A stretch of 64,000 nt of DNA from Paenibacillus azoreducens (GCF_021654775.1 NZ_AP025343.1:5237501-5301500); one strand, 5' to 3'; shown: positions 18,089 to 26,909, counted from the stretch's first letter. Translations and numbers: made by a program. Notes: generated by a model not told the origin, from the letters alone.

Positions 18089-19510
18089 TTATTTGCTGTC
18101 CTGAAGCAGCTTGTTGATGTTGGCTTCGAATTGCGGTTTTACTTTGTCAACGGCAGTGGAAGGAGAGATTTTGCCTGTGGTGATGTCCTTCACGACGCCT
18201 TCAAACAGCTTCTCTCCGTCCGGGATGGCGTAATAGGAAATGTAATCGATGCTGTCAGCCATGGCTTTGCGCGTTTCCAGCGATTCCTTGTTCGGGTAGG
18301 AGCTTTCCCATGACTGCTGCGCCAATTTCCGGCCGGTATCATGGAGGCTGATTTCATCCATAATTTTGGCGGCTACATCGGCATGCTTCGAATATTTGGC
18401 CACCATGAACATGTTGCCGAAAGGCGTATAAGAGACGTATTTATCCGATTTTGGACCTTTCGGGAAAAACACGAAGCCGAGCTCCTGATTTTTCATATTG
18501 TCGAGAAGTCCGCCCAGTTCCCAGCTGAAACCGCCGTACATGACGCCTTTGCCCGCAACGAATTCCTTGTTTGCGTCTTCCGGAATCGGCTGCATGATGG
18601 ATTTGTCTTTGTTGTACAGGTCGGATACGAACTGAAGCGCTTCAACTGCATTTTCGCCGTCCAGGGAGAACTTCATGTTGCCGCTCGCGTCCTTGTCTAC
18701 CCTGCCGTTATTGGAGTAAATGATCTGTTCCGTAAAGGAGTTGATTTTGCCGTAAGCGCCCGCGATGCCGTAAATATCCGTTTTCCCGTCGCCATTGGTG
18801 TCTTTTGTTGCTTTTTTGGCGAAGTCGCGGAATTTCTCCCAGGTCCATTCGCCTTTTTGCTGAAGTTCGAATGGATCTTCGAGACCCAGTTTTTTCACGA
18901 GCGTTTTGTTGTAAAAAATGCCGTAAGGCGATGGAGAGGAGTCGGTCATGCCGTATTGCTTGCCTTTGAAGCTTCCCCCGTTTTTCATCCAGCCGATGTA
19001 TTTCGGATCATTCAAATTAAGTTTGTCGTCAACCGGAACGATAAAATCTTTGTTCGCAAGCGTCGGAAACGCCCAGAACAGTTCCAGCAGGACAATGTCG
19101 GCAAACGGCGTGCCGGAGAGAGAGGTCGTGGTGAAGTTTTCTACGTATTTGTTGTAATCCCCGAATTTGACGAATTCGATTTTGCAATTGTATTTCTTTT
19201 CGACTGCATCGATCAGTTTGATTTGCTCTTCTTCCCCGGGGCTCTTATCTTTTGACTGCCTTGGATCGGCATCGTCGTACCATACCCCGATCTTGATCGT
19301 GTCGCCGCCCAGGTCGATTTTTTGTTCTTCCGGCGCGGCAGCCTGCTCTTTCTCCTTCTCTTTCCCGTCTTCTTTCGCAGGCTCTTGCTGCACGGCTTTA
19401 TTGCTGTCATTGGAACCATTTTCCTGACTGCTGCCGCCCGAACATCCCGCAATAGTAAACACAAACAGCATGATTGCGAGCAGCATGGAGAGTCCCTTCA
19501 TCTTTTTCAT
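18089..19510 (-). CDS. Extracellular sugar-binding lipoprotein (ABC transporter SBP family 1)
   Basis: A 473-residue lipoprotein. The signal peptide MKKMKGLSMLLAIMLFVFTIAGC ends in a lipobox with the lipidated Cys in IAGC. A Ser/Asn/Lys/Glu-rich linker and an SBP domain follow, with a polar EF-hand-like loop TKDTNGDGKTDIYG, a frequent calcium-binding-type segment in these proteins. ATG 19510 follows GGGGGATG; the frame is open to 19573 without a ribosome binding site. It is the first clear gene of the operon, 338 nt downstream of the predicted transcription start. It delivers an oligosaccharide to one of the two permease pairs. Confidence 0.9.
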   Translation of the reverse strand: MKKMKGLSMLLAIMLFVFTIAGCSGGSSQENGSNDSNKAVQQEPAKEDGKEKEKEQAAAPEEQKIDLGGDTIKIGVWYDDADPRQSKDKSPGEEEQIKLIDAVEKKYNCKIEFVKFGDYNKYVENFTTTSLSGTPFADIVLLELFWAFPTLANKDFIVPVDDKLNLNDPKYIGWMKNGGSFKGKQYGMTDSSPSPYGIFYNKTLVKKLGLEDPFELQQKGEWTWEKFRDFAKKATKDTNGDGKTDIYGIAGAYGKINSFTEQIIYSNNGRVDKDASGNMKFSLDGENAVEALQFVSDLYNKDKSIMQPIPEDANKEFVAGKGVMYGGFSWELGGLLDNMKNQELGFVFFPKGPKSDKYVSYTPFGNMFMVAKYSKHADVAAKIMDEISLHDTGRKLAQQSWESSYPNKESLETRKAMADSIDYISYYAIPDGEKLFEGVVKDITTGKISPSTAVDKVKPQFEANINKLLQDSK

Positions 19511-19600
19511 GCATTCATCCCCCATTTTCCGTTTCGGATTAGATTGGCGCGGATCAAAAAAATAACAAATCAAATGTGCGAAATAATGGCCGTCGTTACG

Positions 19601-19834
19601 CTATGCTGGGCAATCGAATGGAGCTAATATTTTCTTGACCCGCGCCTTGTTGAACTTGAACACAGAAATGCCAATGAAACCTAAAGCAATAAAACCGATC
19701 ACCCCTTTGTTCATTGCGGTATCCGCAAGAAAGAATGCGCTTACATAAAGAGAATTGAATAATAAGCGATACGCATCAGATTCTGAAAAGAAAACCAGAA
19801 ATATCAGCTTTATATACCATATTAGATATATCAT
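19601..19834 (-). CDS. Uncertain 77-residue hydrophobic reading frame in the operon leader
   Basis: The frame encodes two hydrophobic segments (about 4-16 and 44-58) and a basic tail (FNKARVKKIL). It lies entirely within the 5' leader of the sugar operon and starts about 14 nt after the predicted transcription start. No Shine-Dalgarno sequence precedes ATG 19834, which argues against efficient translation. I cannot assign it to a family. It may be a small membrane protein, a leader peptide or chance. Confidence 0.25.
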   Translation of the reverse strand: MIYLIWYIKLIFLVFFSESDAYRLLFNSLYVSAFFLADTAMNKGVIGFIALGFIGISVFKFNKARVKKILAPFDCPA

Positions 19835-19883
19835 TTATACCGCTTACACGAGTTATTATAATATTCCGCCTATATTTTGTAAA
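19835..19883 (-). promoter_or_regulatory. Sigma-A promoter of the carbohydrate operon with overlapping cre site
   Basis: On the minus strand TTTACA (19878-19883), a 17-nt spacer and TATAAT (19855-19860) form a near-ideal sigma-A promoter. Immediately downstream, at 19835-19848, TGTAAGCGGTATAA matches the CcpA cre consensus TGWAANCGNTNWCA at 13 of 14 positions, placed about +1 to +14. The position fits catabolite repression by blocking RNA polymerase. The local GntR/LacI regulator presumably also acts here. AT-rich dyads at 19824-19831 and 19912-19933 are possible sites but not decisive. Confidence 0.7.
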
Positions 19884-19981
19884 TAGTGAATATATCTTAT
19901 TTATATTCTTAATCATATTAATTATATCTAAAATTGAAAACCATCTTCGTTCGGACCATTTACCTGCTTACACACAAATAA

Positions 19982-20100
19982 CCCCACAAAAAGTATCGGA
20001 AAGAAGTCCGGGCGCCTCTCACGGAGGGGCGCTTTTGCGGAGCAAAAGTACGGAGTGACGCCTGGCCTTTGAAGCTTATCCGATTACTTTGCAGGTATCC
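19982..20100 (+). repeat. Hairpin-rich interspersed repeat, copy B
   Basis: The copy runs from CCCCACAAAAAGTATCGG to CGATTACTTTGCAGG. It contains one unit with the GCGCCTC/GAGGGGCGC stem and the CTTTTGC-GGA-GCAAAAG hairpin, then GTACGGAGTGACGC. It corresponds closely to the second unit of copy A (1562-1666), in the same orientation, and its terminal inverted repeats are partly mutated. It lies between the operon promoter and the regulator gene, so copies A and B flank the structural genes as direct repeats. Confidence 0.75.
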
Positions 20101-20104
20101 CGGA

Positions 20105-20230
20105 AGTTTATGCTTTACGATATAAGAAAAACGTCTATCGACGTACTTTCACAGAAGACAGACCGCGATTAGCAGAAGTTTTTCTTGCGATATAAGGAAG
20201 CGGAGGCTCCGAAGCTTATACTTTCTTATA
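20105..20230. repeat. Nested inverted-repeat segment next to repeat copy B
   Basis: Three GATATAAG or CTTATATC copies occur in about 110 bp. AAGAAAAAC pairs with a downstream GTTTTTCTT. GCGATATAAGGAAGC faces GCTT...CTTTCTTATATC across a GGAGGCTCC palindrome. No coding potential is seen. It could be a second structured repeat or a processed 3' untranslated region of the regulator. A stretch at 61175-61210 shares AGCAGAAGTTT and ATATAAGAAAA with it, which is weak evidence for a dispersed family. Confidence 0.4.
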
Positions 20231-20233
20231 TCT

Positions 20234-20272
20234 TCGCAAAAAGACCGCCCCGTGTGGGACGGCCTCTTCGTT
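20234..20272 (-). terminator. Rho-independent terminator of the GntR/LacI regulator
   Basis: Minus strand: GGCCGTCCC, ACAC loop, GGGGCGGTC, then TTTTT, directly after the regulator stop codon. The 9-bp stem includes two G-T pairs. Confidence 0.8.
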
Positions 20273-20273
20273 T

Positions 20274-21425
20274 TTACGTTATGCTTGTTCCTGTTTCTGC
20301 AGCTTTCTCCGATAAAATCGAGGTGGATGCCCGCTCGACAAACCGGACCGGGACCAGCGCCCGCTCGGGGCTTTTGTCTAGTTCTTCGATCCGGCTGACG
20401 ATCAGCTCCGCCGCCTTCCGGCCGATTTCGCCGTAATCCTGGGCAATCGTCGTGAGCGGCACTTCGACAAGGCTTGAGATCATATGGTCGTCGAAACCGG
20501 CAATGGACAGCTGCTCCGGAACCCGGATGCCCATGTCCAAACTGCTTCTCAGCAGTTCGACCGCGAGATGGTCATGCTCGGCCTGAATCGCCGTCACGCC
20601 AAGCTCCATCATTTTGCCGATCAGCTTCGGATAAAAGATGTTGCTCCCTTCTCTGTCGGCTTCGCGGTAAAAGTCGGTAATGACCAGCTCCGGATCGATG
20701 CTCAATCCGTATTCCCGCAGCGCTTGGCAGTACCCCTGATACCGGTCGCGAACCGAGCTCCTGAATTCGATGCTGATGCTGGATACAAAAGCGATCCGCT
20801 CATGGCCGAGCTCGGCGAGCCGTTTGGCCGCCATATAGCCGCCGCCCGCATTATCGGAAACCACGCTGGTTACCGGGAGGCTGTCTATGTATTGGTCGAT
20901 CAATACGAGCGGAAAATCGTTCCAGTGCAGCGCATTAAGCACATCGTTGTTGCTGATCGTGCTGATTGGATACAGGATGATCCCGCTCGAACCGTTTTTC
21001 GGAATCCGGAGCAGAAACTCCCGCTCCCGATCTTTGCTCCAATTGCTGTTATGGATGCTCAAATAATAACCTTTCGTATCCAAATAATCGGTGGCGCCTT
21101 TGATGAAATCGAGCTCTCCCGTCGCCATGTAAGGAAGGATCATCGAAATGATCGGCGCCGTCGTGCCCGTGCCCCCCGTTTCGAACGGGCTCCCTTTCGC
21201 TTCCCGTTTCTTGACGTAGCTCCCGCTGCCCCGTTTGCGGTAAATCAAGCCTTCGCGGTCCAGCTCGATCAGAGCCCTTTTGGATGTGATCCGGCTGACG
21301 CCAAACTGCTCGGCAAGCTCCATTTCGGTCGGAAGCTGCTGATCTTCTTTATATTCACCGGCAAGGATCTTTTCTTTCAAGTCATCCTTGATGATCATAT
21401 ATAACGGCTTTTGGTGTGACTGCAT
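20274..21425 (-). CDS. GntR-type DNA-binding / LacI-type sensor transcriptional regulator
   Basis: A 383-residue chimeric regulator of the AraR type. An N-terminal GntR winged helix (about residues 8-68, with EKILAGEYKEDQQLPTEMEL and VSRITSKRALIELDREG) is joined by a short linker to a LacI/periplasmic-binding-like effector domain (about 95-365), with the typical SIAGFDDH near the end. ATG 21425 is preferred over ATG 21449, which has no ribosome binding site; GGAAGTGGG precedes the former. It is transcribed toward the sugar operon but has its own terminator. It probably represses that operon and itself, relieved by an imported sugar. The palindrome over its own -10 supports autoregulation. Confidence 0.85.
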   Translation of the reverse strand: MQSHQKPLYMIIKDDLKEKILAGEYKEDQQLPTEMELAEQFGVSRITSKRALIELDREGLIYRKRGSGSYVKKREAKGSPFETGGTGTTAPIISMILPYMATGELDFIKGATDYLDTKGYYLSIHNSNWSKDREREFLLRIPKNGSSGIILYPISTISNNDVLNALHWNDFPLVLIDQYIDSLPVTSVVSDNAGGGYMAAKRLAELGHERIAFVSSISIEFRSSVRDRYQGYCQALREYGLSIDPELVITDFYREADREGSNIFYPKLIGKMMELGVTAIQAEHDHLAVELLRSSLDMGIRVPEQLSIAGFDDHMISSLVEVPLTTIAQDYGEIGRKAAELIVSRIEELDKSPERALVPVRFVERASTSILSEKAAETGTSIT

Positions 21426-21479
21426 TATCCCACTTCCAGTCTGTCCCATTATTCACATACTTTTATGCTATTGCTTCGG

Positions 21480-21512
21480 TTGATTATATCAAATTATATA
21501 TATAGCATGCAA
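21480..21512 (-). promoter_or_regulatory. Regulator promoter with palindromic operator over the -10
   Basis: Minus strand: TTGCAT (21507-21512), an 18-nt spacer, TATAAT (21483-21488). The -10 is the centre of the perfect 13-bp palindrome TTGATATAATCAA (21480-21492). This fits an autoregulatory operator of the adjacent GntR/LacI protein. Binding is inferred from position only. Confidence 0.55.
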
Positions 21513-21635
21513 ATATTATACCAAATTAAGAAACTGAACCCTGTTTGTAATAAAAAACAAGATTTGCGTTTCACATTCCTATTTTCGATTTTCATGATCG
21601 GAATTCAAGCTTCAAAAGTTTGCTCCCCCGAACTG

Positions 21636-21667
21636 AAAAGAGACCGAACCTTCCGGGGTTCGGCCTC
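21636..21667 (-). terminator. Rho-independent terminator of the S9 peptidase gene
   Basis: Minus strand: GAGGCCGAACC, a short loop, GGTTCGGTCTC, then TTTTC. It lies about 20 nt after the peptidase stop codon. Confidence 0.8.
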
Positions 21668-21689
21668 TTGGCATGCTCACCGCCAATAC

Positions 21690-23510
21690 TTACTTCTCAA
21701 CTTGGATTTTCGCCTGCCGGCAGCGGTTCATAAACTCAACCATACGCGCATAGGCAATCTTTTCGTTATCTTTTCTCATTATGCCATGCCCTTCATCGTC
21801 AAACACGATATATTCCACATCGCGGCCTTTGGCCCGTAGCTCTTCCACGAGTTGGTCCGATTCGGCCTTGACGACACGCGGGTCGTTGGCGCCTTGGATA
21901 ATGAGCAGCGGATTTACCATCTTGTCGAGATAGGTAATCGGCGAATCCTTGATAAAACGCTCGCGGTCCCGTTCGGGATCGCCAAGCCACTGCCCCATGA
22001 TCGGCTTCCAGTCTTCCGGTACCGAATGATAAAAAGTGAACAGATTGCTGACGCCGCAAATATCGATAGCCGCCTTGAAATATTCCGGATTCCTTCCGGC
22101 AAGCAGCAGCGTCATATACCCGCCATAGCTGCCTCCCATCACAAACAGGCGATCCCGGCTGGAAATGCCTTGTTCAAACAGCCAATCCATGGCTGCCAAA
22201 CAATCCTTGCGGGGCCCTTCGCCCCAATCCTGCTCCACCAGCTTCGCGAACGAACTTCCGTATCCGGTGCTGCCCCGGAAGTTCGGGCAAAAAATATTGT
22301 AGCCCTCCGCAATGATGTATTGGAACATGGAACGGAACTGCTTCCGTTCCGCAGCCTGGGGACCTCCATGCGGCCAAAATACGGTATAACCGTTGGCCGT
22401 CTCATCTTTGGCACGGAAAAGCAGCGCTTCAATTTCCATCCCGTCAAAAGAGCGGTATGTGATCACCTCAGGAACAATCAGATCCGTTTCGGTCAGGCCT
22501 GTCACCACGTTTTGGGTCAGCATGGTCCAGCGGCTTCCGTCAAAACGGTAAATGTTATAAGGTTTTGCGGCTCCGCGTCCCAACATATAAAGGTTGCCTG
22601 AGCGTGCTACTACAATCTGCTCCAGAATATCAACAGGCAGCGGAATCGCTTTCAATTCGCCGGTGTCCAGAGCATACGCATACAGATGGTCTTGGACGCC
22701 TTTTTCGGTAACGATATAAACCGTGCGCGAATCTTTGTGGTATTTGAGCATCACGACCGTTTCACTGTCGATCTCGCATAAACGCTTGAATGTTCGTTCC
22801 TTGATATCGTAATGCGCCATATATGCAAATTCCGAGTCATAATCCGTGGCGAATATGACGTTGTCCCCATCCAGAAACTGTACGCCGCCTGAAGTATGGA
22901 CTTCATCCGGAGACGGAGTGAGACAAATCTCTTGACCATCTTCAAGTTGGATGTAGCTCACATAATGCGTGTTGGCATATTCTTTGACAAAAGCGAACCT
23001 TTTCTCGTCCTGACTTACGGCGCAAATTACGGTTACCGTGCCCTTGCCTTCTATAAGCAGCCGGTCTTCCCCGGATTCCAAATCGAATACGCGGGAGTTG
23101 AGGAAATTTGGATTTTCTCTGTTCGTCGAATAATAGATCCGTTTCCCGTCTTCGGATAAATGCAGGAAATGATGTTTTTCTTCCGGAGGAATACCGGCAA
23201 AGAGCGGCTGCGGCTCGCCGCCATTCCATCTCAAAGCATGCATCTGGTAGTTTTCATCGCCGTCACGGTCAAATGCCGTCAGAATATGTCTGCCCTGCGG
23301 ATCGAGCTTGATAAAGCCGCACATCTGGTCATTGTAAGTAAGCGGATAAGGATAACCCGTCTCTCCGCCGATATCCATGGCCCATAAATTAAATTTGCCG
23401 TTTAATGTGCTGCTGAACACCAGCCGCGATTCGTCTTGGCTTATGGCAAAGGTAGAGATACGATATGTCTGGAAAAATTGCTCCACATTCGGCTTAGAAA
23501 ATTGAATCAT
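21690..23510 (-). CDS. S9 family (prolyl oligopeptidase-like) serine peptidase
   Basis: A cytosolic oligo/dipeptidyl peptidase or acylaminoacyl-peptidase-like enzyme of 606 residues. The N-terminal two thirds is a beta-propeller (about 1-340, with repeats such as [20 protein letters not shown]) that restricts access. The C-terminal alpha/beta-hydrolase domain has GGSYGGYM with nucleophile S461, ANDPRV with D543 and DEGHG with H575. No signal peptide is seen. ATG 23510 follows GGGGGATGG. It is monocistronic, between its own terminator and that of the threonine operon. The exact peptide specificity cannot be read from the sequence. Confidence 0.92.
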   Translation of the reverse strand: MIQFSKPNVEQFFQTYRISTFAISQDESRLVFSSTLNGKFNLWAMDIGGETGYPYPLTYNDQMCGFIKLDPQGRHILTAFDRDGDENYQMHALRWNGGEPQPLFAGIPPEEKHHFLHLSEDGKRIYYSTNRENPNFLNSRVFDLESGEDRLLIEGKGTVTVICAVSQDEKRFAFVKEYANTHYVSYIQLEDGQEICLTPSPDEVHTSGGVQFLDGDNVIFATDYDSEFAYMAHYDIKERTFKRLCEIDSETVVMLKYHKDSRTVYIVTEKGVQDHLYAYALDTGELKAIPLPVDILEQIVVARSGNLYMLGRGAAKPYNIYRFDGSRWTMLTQNVVTGLTETDLIVPEVITYRSFDGMEIEALLFRAKDETANGYTVFWPHGGPQAAERKQFRSMFQYIIAEGYNIFCPNFRGSTGYGSSFAKLVEQDWGEGPRKDCLAAMDWLFEQGISSRDRLFVMGGSYGGYMTLLLAGRNPEYFKAAIDICGVSNLFTFYHSVPEDWKPIMGQWLGDPERDRERFIKDSPITYLDKMVNPLLIIQGANDPRVVKAESDQLVEELRAKGRDVEYIVFDDEGHGIMRKDNEKIAYARMVEFMNRCRQAKIQVEK

Positions 23511-23792
23511 GGATCATTCCATCCCCCTGTCTCCCATAAATTAACCCCTGGTCAAAATCCCGGGGCTTAAGCCTATTATAGAGGCTGCAGGCAGCCACTT
23601 CCACATATTCCCTCACCATTTATTCACCCCGCACTTCCAAAGGGCAAACTATCGCTTCAATGTCCATGCTCCTGGGACCTTCCCAAACATTTTGCAGGGA
23701 TAAGCGGTCGTGATATCACAATTGCGTATCCTACTGGATATTGCCTGCTTATAGCTCTCTTGGTGAATCCCCGGATTTCCCGGCATACCTCC
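23511..23792. other. Intergenic region upstream of the S9 peptidase gene
   Basis: The stretch carries a minus-strand TATAATA at 23575-23581, usable as -10 for the peptidase gene, but no good -35. A perfect GTGATATCAC palindrome lies at about 23712-23721. No reading frame looks coding. Confidence 0.4.
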
Positions 23793-23838
23793 AAAAAGCC
23801 AAGAAGGCCCGCCTCATTCTAATGAACAAGGCAGGCCT
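23793..23838 (-). terminator. Probable terminator of the kbl-threonine dehydrogenase operon
   Basis: Minus strand: AGGCCTGCCTTG and AGGCGGGCCTT form a stem with one mismatch around an AT-rich loop. CTTGGCTTTTT follows, so the T-run is slightly displaced from the stem. It lies 80 nt beyond the dehydrogenase stop. Confidence 0.55.
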
Positions 23839-23917
23839 CTAAAGGGTTTTCTGACAAAATGGCATCCTGTATGCTTAGTAAACGCTTGATAGACCACTTG
23901 ATATACGTTTCCAGTTA

Positions 23918-24880
23918 TTATGCCTTCCGCGCAAGCATTTCTTTCGCTCCAAGCTGATTCAGCATATCCGCGGTCATCGCATCGAGATCATATTTGGCCT
24001 TAAATCCCCACTCTTCCGCTGCAGCGGATGCATCGATCGCATCCGGCCAGCTTTCGGCGATAGCCTGTCTCTTCGGATCCACCGCATACTCCAGTTTGAA
24101 GGAAGGTATCCGCTTGCGGATCGATGCTGCTATCGCTTCCGGATCTACGCTCATGGCGGTCACATTAAAGGCGTTCCGGTGCTTCAACTTCGATGCATCC
24201 GCTTCCATCAGCTGCACGATGGCCTCCAGCGCATCCGGCATATACATCATATCCATGAAAGTTCCTTTACCGATAAACGAAGTATAACGTCCATGGCTGA
24301 CCGCCTCATAATAGATCTCGACGGCATAGTCGGTTGTGCCTCCGCCGGGAGGGGTCACATAGGAAATGAGGCCCGGAAACCGGAGTCCTCGGGTATCCAG
24401 CCCGAATTTATGGAAATAGTAGTCGCACAGCAGCTCTCCGGATACTTTATTCACGCCATACATCGTTGTCGGACGCTGTATAGTCTCCTGCGGTGTCTGC
24501 TCTTTGGGCGTCGACGGTCCAAACGCGCCGATCGAGCTGGGCGTAAAGAACTGGCAGCCAAGCTCTTTCGACACTTCAAGTGCGTTAACCAGTCCGCCCA
24601 TATTCAAATTCCAGGCAAGGAGCGGTTTTTCTTCCGCCGTTGCTGACAACAAGGCTGCCAGGTGGATCATCGTATCCACCTGATGCCGTTTAGCGATCTC
24701 AAACATGGCTTTTCCATCGGTTACATCCAACGTTTCAAACGGGCCTGATCGGGTGATCTCATGTCCCGACATTCGAATGTCGGTGGCAATGACTTGGTCG
24801 GCGCCGTACAAATATCTTAACTTAGCGACCAATTCGGAACCGATCTGACCTAATGCTCCCGTTACCAGAATCTTTTTCAT
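23918..24880 (-). CDS. SDR-type L-threonine 3-dehydrogenase (NAD-dependent epimerase/dehydratase family)
   Basis: Oxidises L-threonine to 2-amino-3-ketobutyrate with NAD+. The 320-residue extended-SDR protein has the Rossmann motif TGALGQIG (7-14), IHLAALLSA near 72-80, SS at 115-116 and the catalytic YGVNK (Y141, K145). SYVTPPGGGTTDYA and the MDMMYMPDAL segment are typical of the SDR-type threonine dehydrogenases. These differ from the medium-chain zinc Tdh of E. coli and B. subtilis. ATG 24880 follows GGGGAGG. It is 35 nt downstream of kbl in the same operon, which supports the assignment over a generic sugar epimerase. Confidence 0.88.
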   Translation of the reverse strand: MKKILVTGALGQIGSELVAKLRYLYGADQVIATDIRMSGHEITRSGPFETLDVTDGKAMFEIAKRHQVDTMIHLAALLSATAEEKPLLAWNLNMGGLVNALEVSKELGCQFFTPSSIGAFGPSTPKEQTPQETIQRPTTMYGVNKVSGELLCDYYFHKFGLDTRGLRFPGLISYVTPPGGGTTDYAVEIYYEAVSHGRYTSFIGKGTFMDMMYMPDALEAIVQLMEADASKLKHRNAFNVTAMSVDPEAIAASIRKRIPSFKLEYAVDPKRQAIAESWPDAIDASAAAEEWGFKAKYDLDAMTADMLNQLGAKEMLARKA

Positions 24881-24915
24881 CGCTTTTCCTCCCCTTGGCT
24901 TCCCGGCAGGCTGGG

Positions 24916-26106
24916 TTAAATAATTCCCAGTTCCTTGCCCACTTTCTCGTAGACCGAAATCACCTGCTCCAGCATTTCCCTGCTGTGGGCAGCCGTAGGC
25001 ATATTGCGGATGCGTCCGGTTCCTTTCGGCACCGTCGGGAATACGATCGCTTTGGCATATACGCCCTCTTCATACAAGCGTTTGCTGAATTCCTGGGTTT
25101 TCACTTCATCTCCGATGATGCAAGGCGTGATCGGCGTTTCGCTGTGGCCTGCATCGAACCCGAGCTTCTTCAGCTCGCTTTTCAGGAAATCGCCGTTTTC
25201 CCACAGCTTTTTCAGCAAGGTCTTATCATTCATCAAAATATCCACCGAGGCCATGCATGCGGCTGCTGATGACGGCGTCATCGCAGTCGAAAACAGGAAT
25301 GGACGGCTTCTCAGCTTCAGCCATTCGATCAGATTTTTCTTGCCTGCCACGTATCCGCCAACCACGCCGATCGCTTTGGAAAGCGTGCCGATTTGGAAGT
25401 CGATCCGGTCCGACAAGCCAAAATGTTTCACCGTACCTGCCCCTCCGCCCAAAACGCCGGAACCATGGGCATCATCCACATAAGTGATCAAATCAAACTC
25501 TTCGGCTATATCCACAATTTCCGGCAGCTTGGCGATATCGCCATCCATGGAGAAGACCCCGTCCGTAATAACCATGATTTTATTGTAAAGACCGGATTCC
25601 TTCGCAGCCTTGGCCTGCTTTCGCAGATCTTCCATATCCGAATGGTTGAAGCGGATGATTTTGGCCTTGGACAAGCGGCATCCGTCAATGATCGAAGCAT
25701 GATTCAGCTCATCCGACAAAATGGCGTCGTCTTTATCCATGACTGCGGAAATGGCCGCCATATTGCAATTAAAACCCGACTGGTACGTAATTACCGCTTC
25801 GGTATGCTTGAACTCTGCCAGCTTCCGTTCCAGTTCCAGATGCAGATCCATCGTCCCGTTAATTGTTCTGACCGCGCCTGCTCCGGCACCGTATTTCTTC
25901 GCGGCTTGGATCGAAGCATCGACCAGTCTCTCATCGGTAGCCAATCCCAAATAATTGTTGGAAGACAGATTAATCAGCGTTTTGCCGTCAATCTGAATGG
26001 TCGGTCCGTTCGGACCTTGAAGCGGATCAATGACGTTGTAGAGCCCTTTGCTTTTTAAAGCCTCAATGTTTTCCGTTAAAAACCGGTCGAGTGCATGACT
26101 GGACAT
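24916..26106 (-). CDS. kbl: Glycine C-acetyltransferase (2-amino-3-ketobutyrate CoA ligase)
   Basis: PLP enzyme that cleaves 2-amino-3-ketobutyrate with CoA to glycine and acetyl-CoA, completing threonine breakdown with the next gene. It has 396 residues, the usual length. The alpha-oxoamine synthase hallmarks are all present: NNYLGLA (50-56), [22 protein letters not shown] (211-220) with the PLP-contacting Asp/His, and [12 protein letters not shown] with Schiff-base K244. ATG 26106 follows GGAGG. First gene of a two-gene operon. A weak TTGATG/TATATC promoter-like pair lies about 70-100 nt upstream. Confidence 0.95.
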   Translation of the reverse strand: MSSHALDRFLTENIEALKSKGLYNVIDPLQGPNGPTIQIDGKTLINLSSNNYLGLATDERLVDASIQAAKKYGAGAGAVRTINGTMDLHLELERKLAEFKHTEAVITYQSGFNCNMAAISAVMDKDDAILSDELNHASIIDGCRLSKAKIIRFNHSDMEDLRKQAKAAKESGLYNKIMVITDGVFSMDGDIAKLPEIVDIAEEFDLITYVDDAHGSGVLGGGAGTVKHFGLSDRIDFQIGTLSKAIGVVGGYVAGKKNLIEWLKLRSRPFLFSTAMTPSSAAACMASVDILMNDKTLLKKLWENGDFLKSELKKLGFDAGHSETPITPCIIGDEVKTQEFSKRLYEEGVYAKAIVFPTVPKGTGRIRNMPTAAHSREMLEQVISVYEKVGKELGII

Positions 26107-26857
26107 AGGGAATCCCTCCTAAACATACAAGTGTCTATTCACAGTGGACTTGGATATTTCATAAAACCCTGATATACAAGAGATTAACTATCATCAATGT
26201 AGCATCTTTTTTTCGTTTTGTACATCCACCAAGGACACTAAAATCCATAAAATTTTAGTTTTTTTATTTTCTATAGATAAACATGGATGAACTGCCCGCT
26301 CCATCTTCCATCTGGTAAGTTGAAAAAGTGTCAAAAGTGCAACTATTTCTATTTTTCCAGACAATTATGGCTAGGAAGCTTGCAAAAATGCATCCTTTTT
26401 CCACCTTTTGAGCATAAGCAGATGATTCATGATTCAATTAGTGCACTTTCGCAACAATTTCGCGTTGCACGCCATCAAAGGCTTGAAAAGGATGTACTTT
26501 CGCAGGCTTTCCTCTATTTCACATGACTCAGCTGTCTGAAAAAGGTTGTACCCTGAATCAATTTCAAAATGGATTTATATCGAGTGTTTGAACTTAGATA
26601 TCGATTCATCTTATATTTATCGATCTAAATCTATATAAGTCGAACCAATGATTATGAACGGAAGGAGGAAGCCGGGTGAAATGTTCTTTTTGAATCGCTG
26701 CCCGCTCCCAGATTTCTATGATTTGAACCTGATCCATTGTTATTCATAGGTCTTCATCCATAGGCTTTCCAATTTTTGCGCCTTTCTAACGGAATTCCAT
26801 CTTCTGATATCTAAAAACTAAAAAGAGGGTTGCCAAAAACATAAAAAAGAGCTAATG
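26107..26857. other. Divergent intergenic region between kbl and kduI
   Basis: About 750 bp without a supportable gene, very AT-rich on the kduI side. It must hold the kbl promoter (minus) and the kduI promoter (plus). Visible dyads are GTGCA...CAAC/GTTGCAC around 26439-26468 and TAGA-T-ATCGAT...ATCGATCTA at 26595-26627. Clean -35/-10 pairs were not found. Confidence 0.45.
26595..26627. promoter_or_regulatory. Dyad operator candidate upstream of kduI
   Basis: TAGATATCGAT (26595-26605) and ATCGATCTA (26619-26627) form an interrupted inverted repeat about 290 bp before the kduI start. A regulator-binding site is possible. No protein can be assigned. Confidence 0.35.
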
Positions 26858-26891
26858 TGAACGTATATGAACGATATGAACATAAATGAAC
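26858..26891 (+). promoter_or_regulatory. Four helically phased TGAAC repeats before kduI
   Basis: TGAAC occurs at 26858, 26868, 26877 and 26887, spaced 10, 9 and 10 bp, so all copies lie on one face of the helix. The last copy ends three nt before the AAAGGGAG ribosome binding site of kduI. Such direct repeats are a known operator style for some regulators. The DeoR-family gene in the same operon is the natural candidate, but this is inference. Confidence 0.5.
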
Positions 26892-26909
26892 ATAAAGGGA
26901 GTGTTTAAT

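Noticed and set aside
23600..23917. T-box or other leader RNA before the S9 peptidase gene
   Set aside because: No AGGGTGGNACCGCG-type antiterminator or specifier loop is present. Only a simple GTGATATCAC palindrome is seen.
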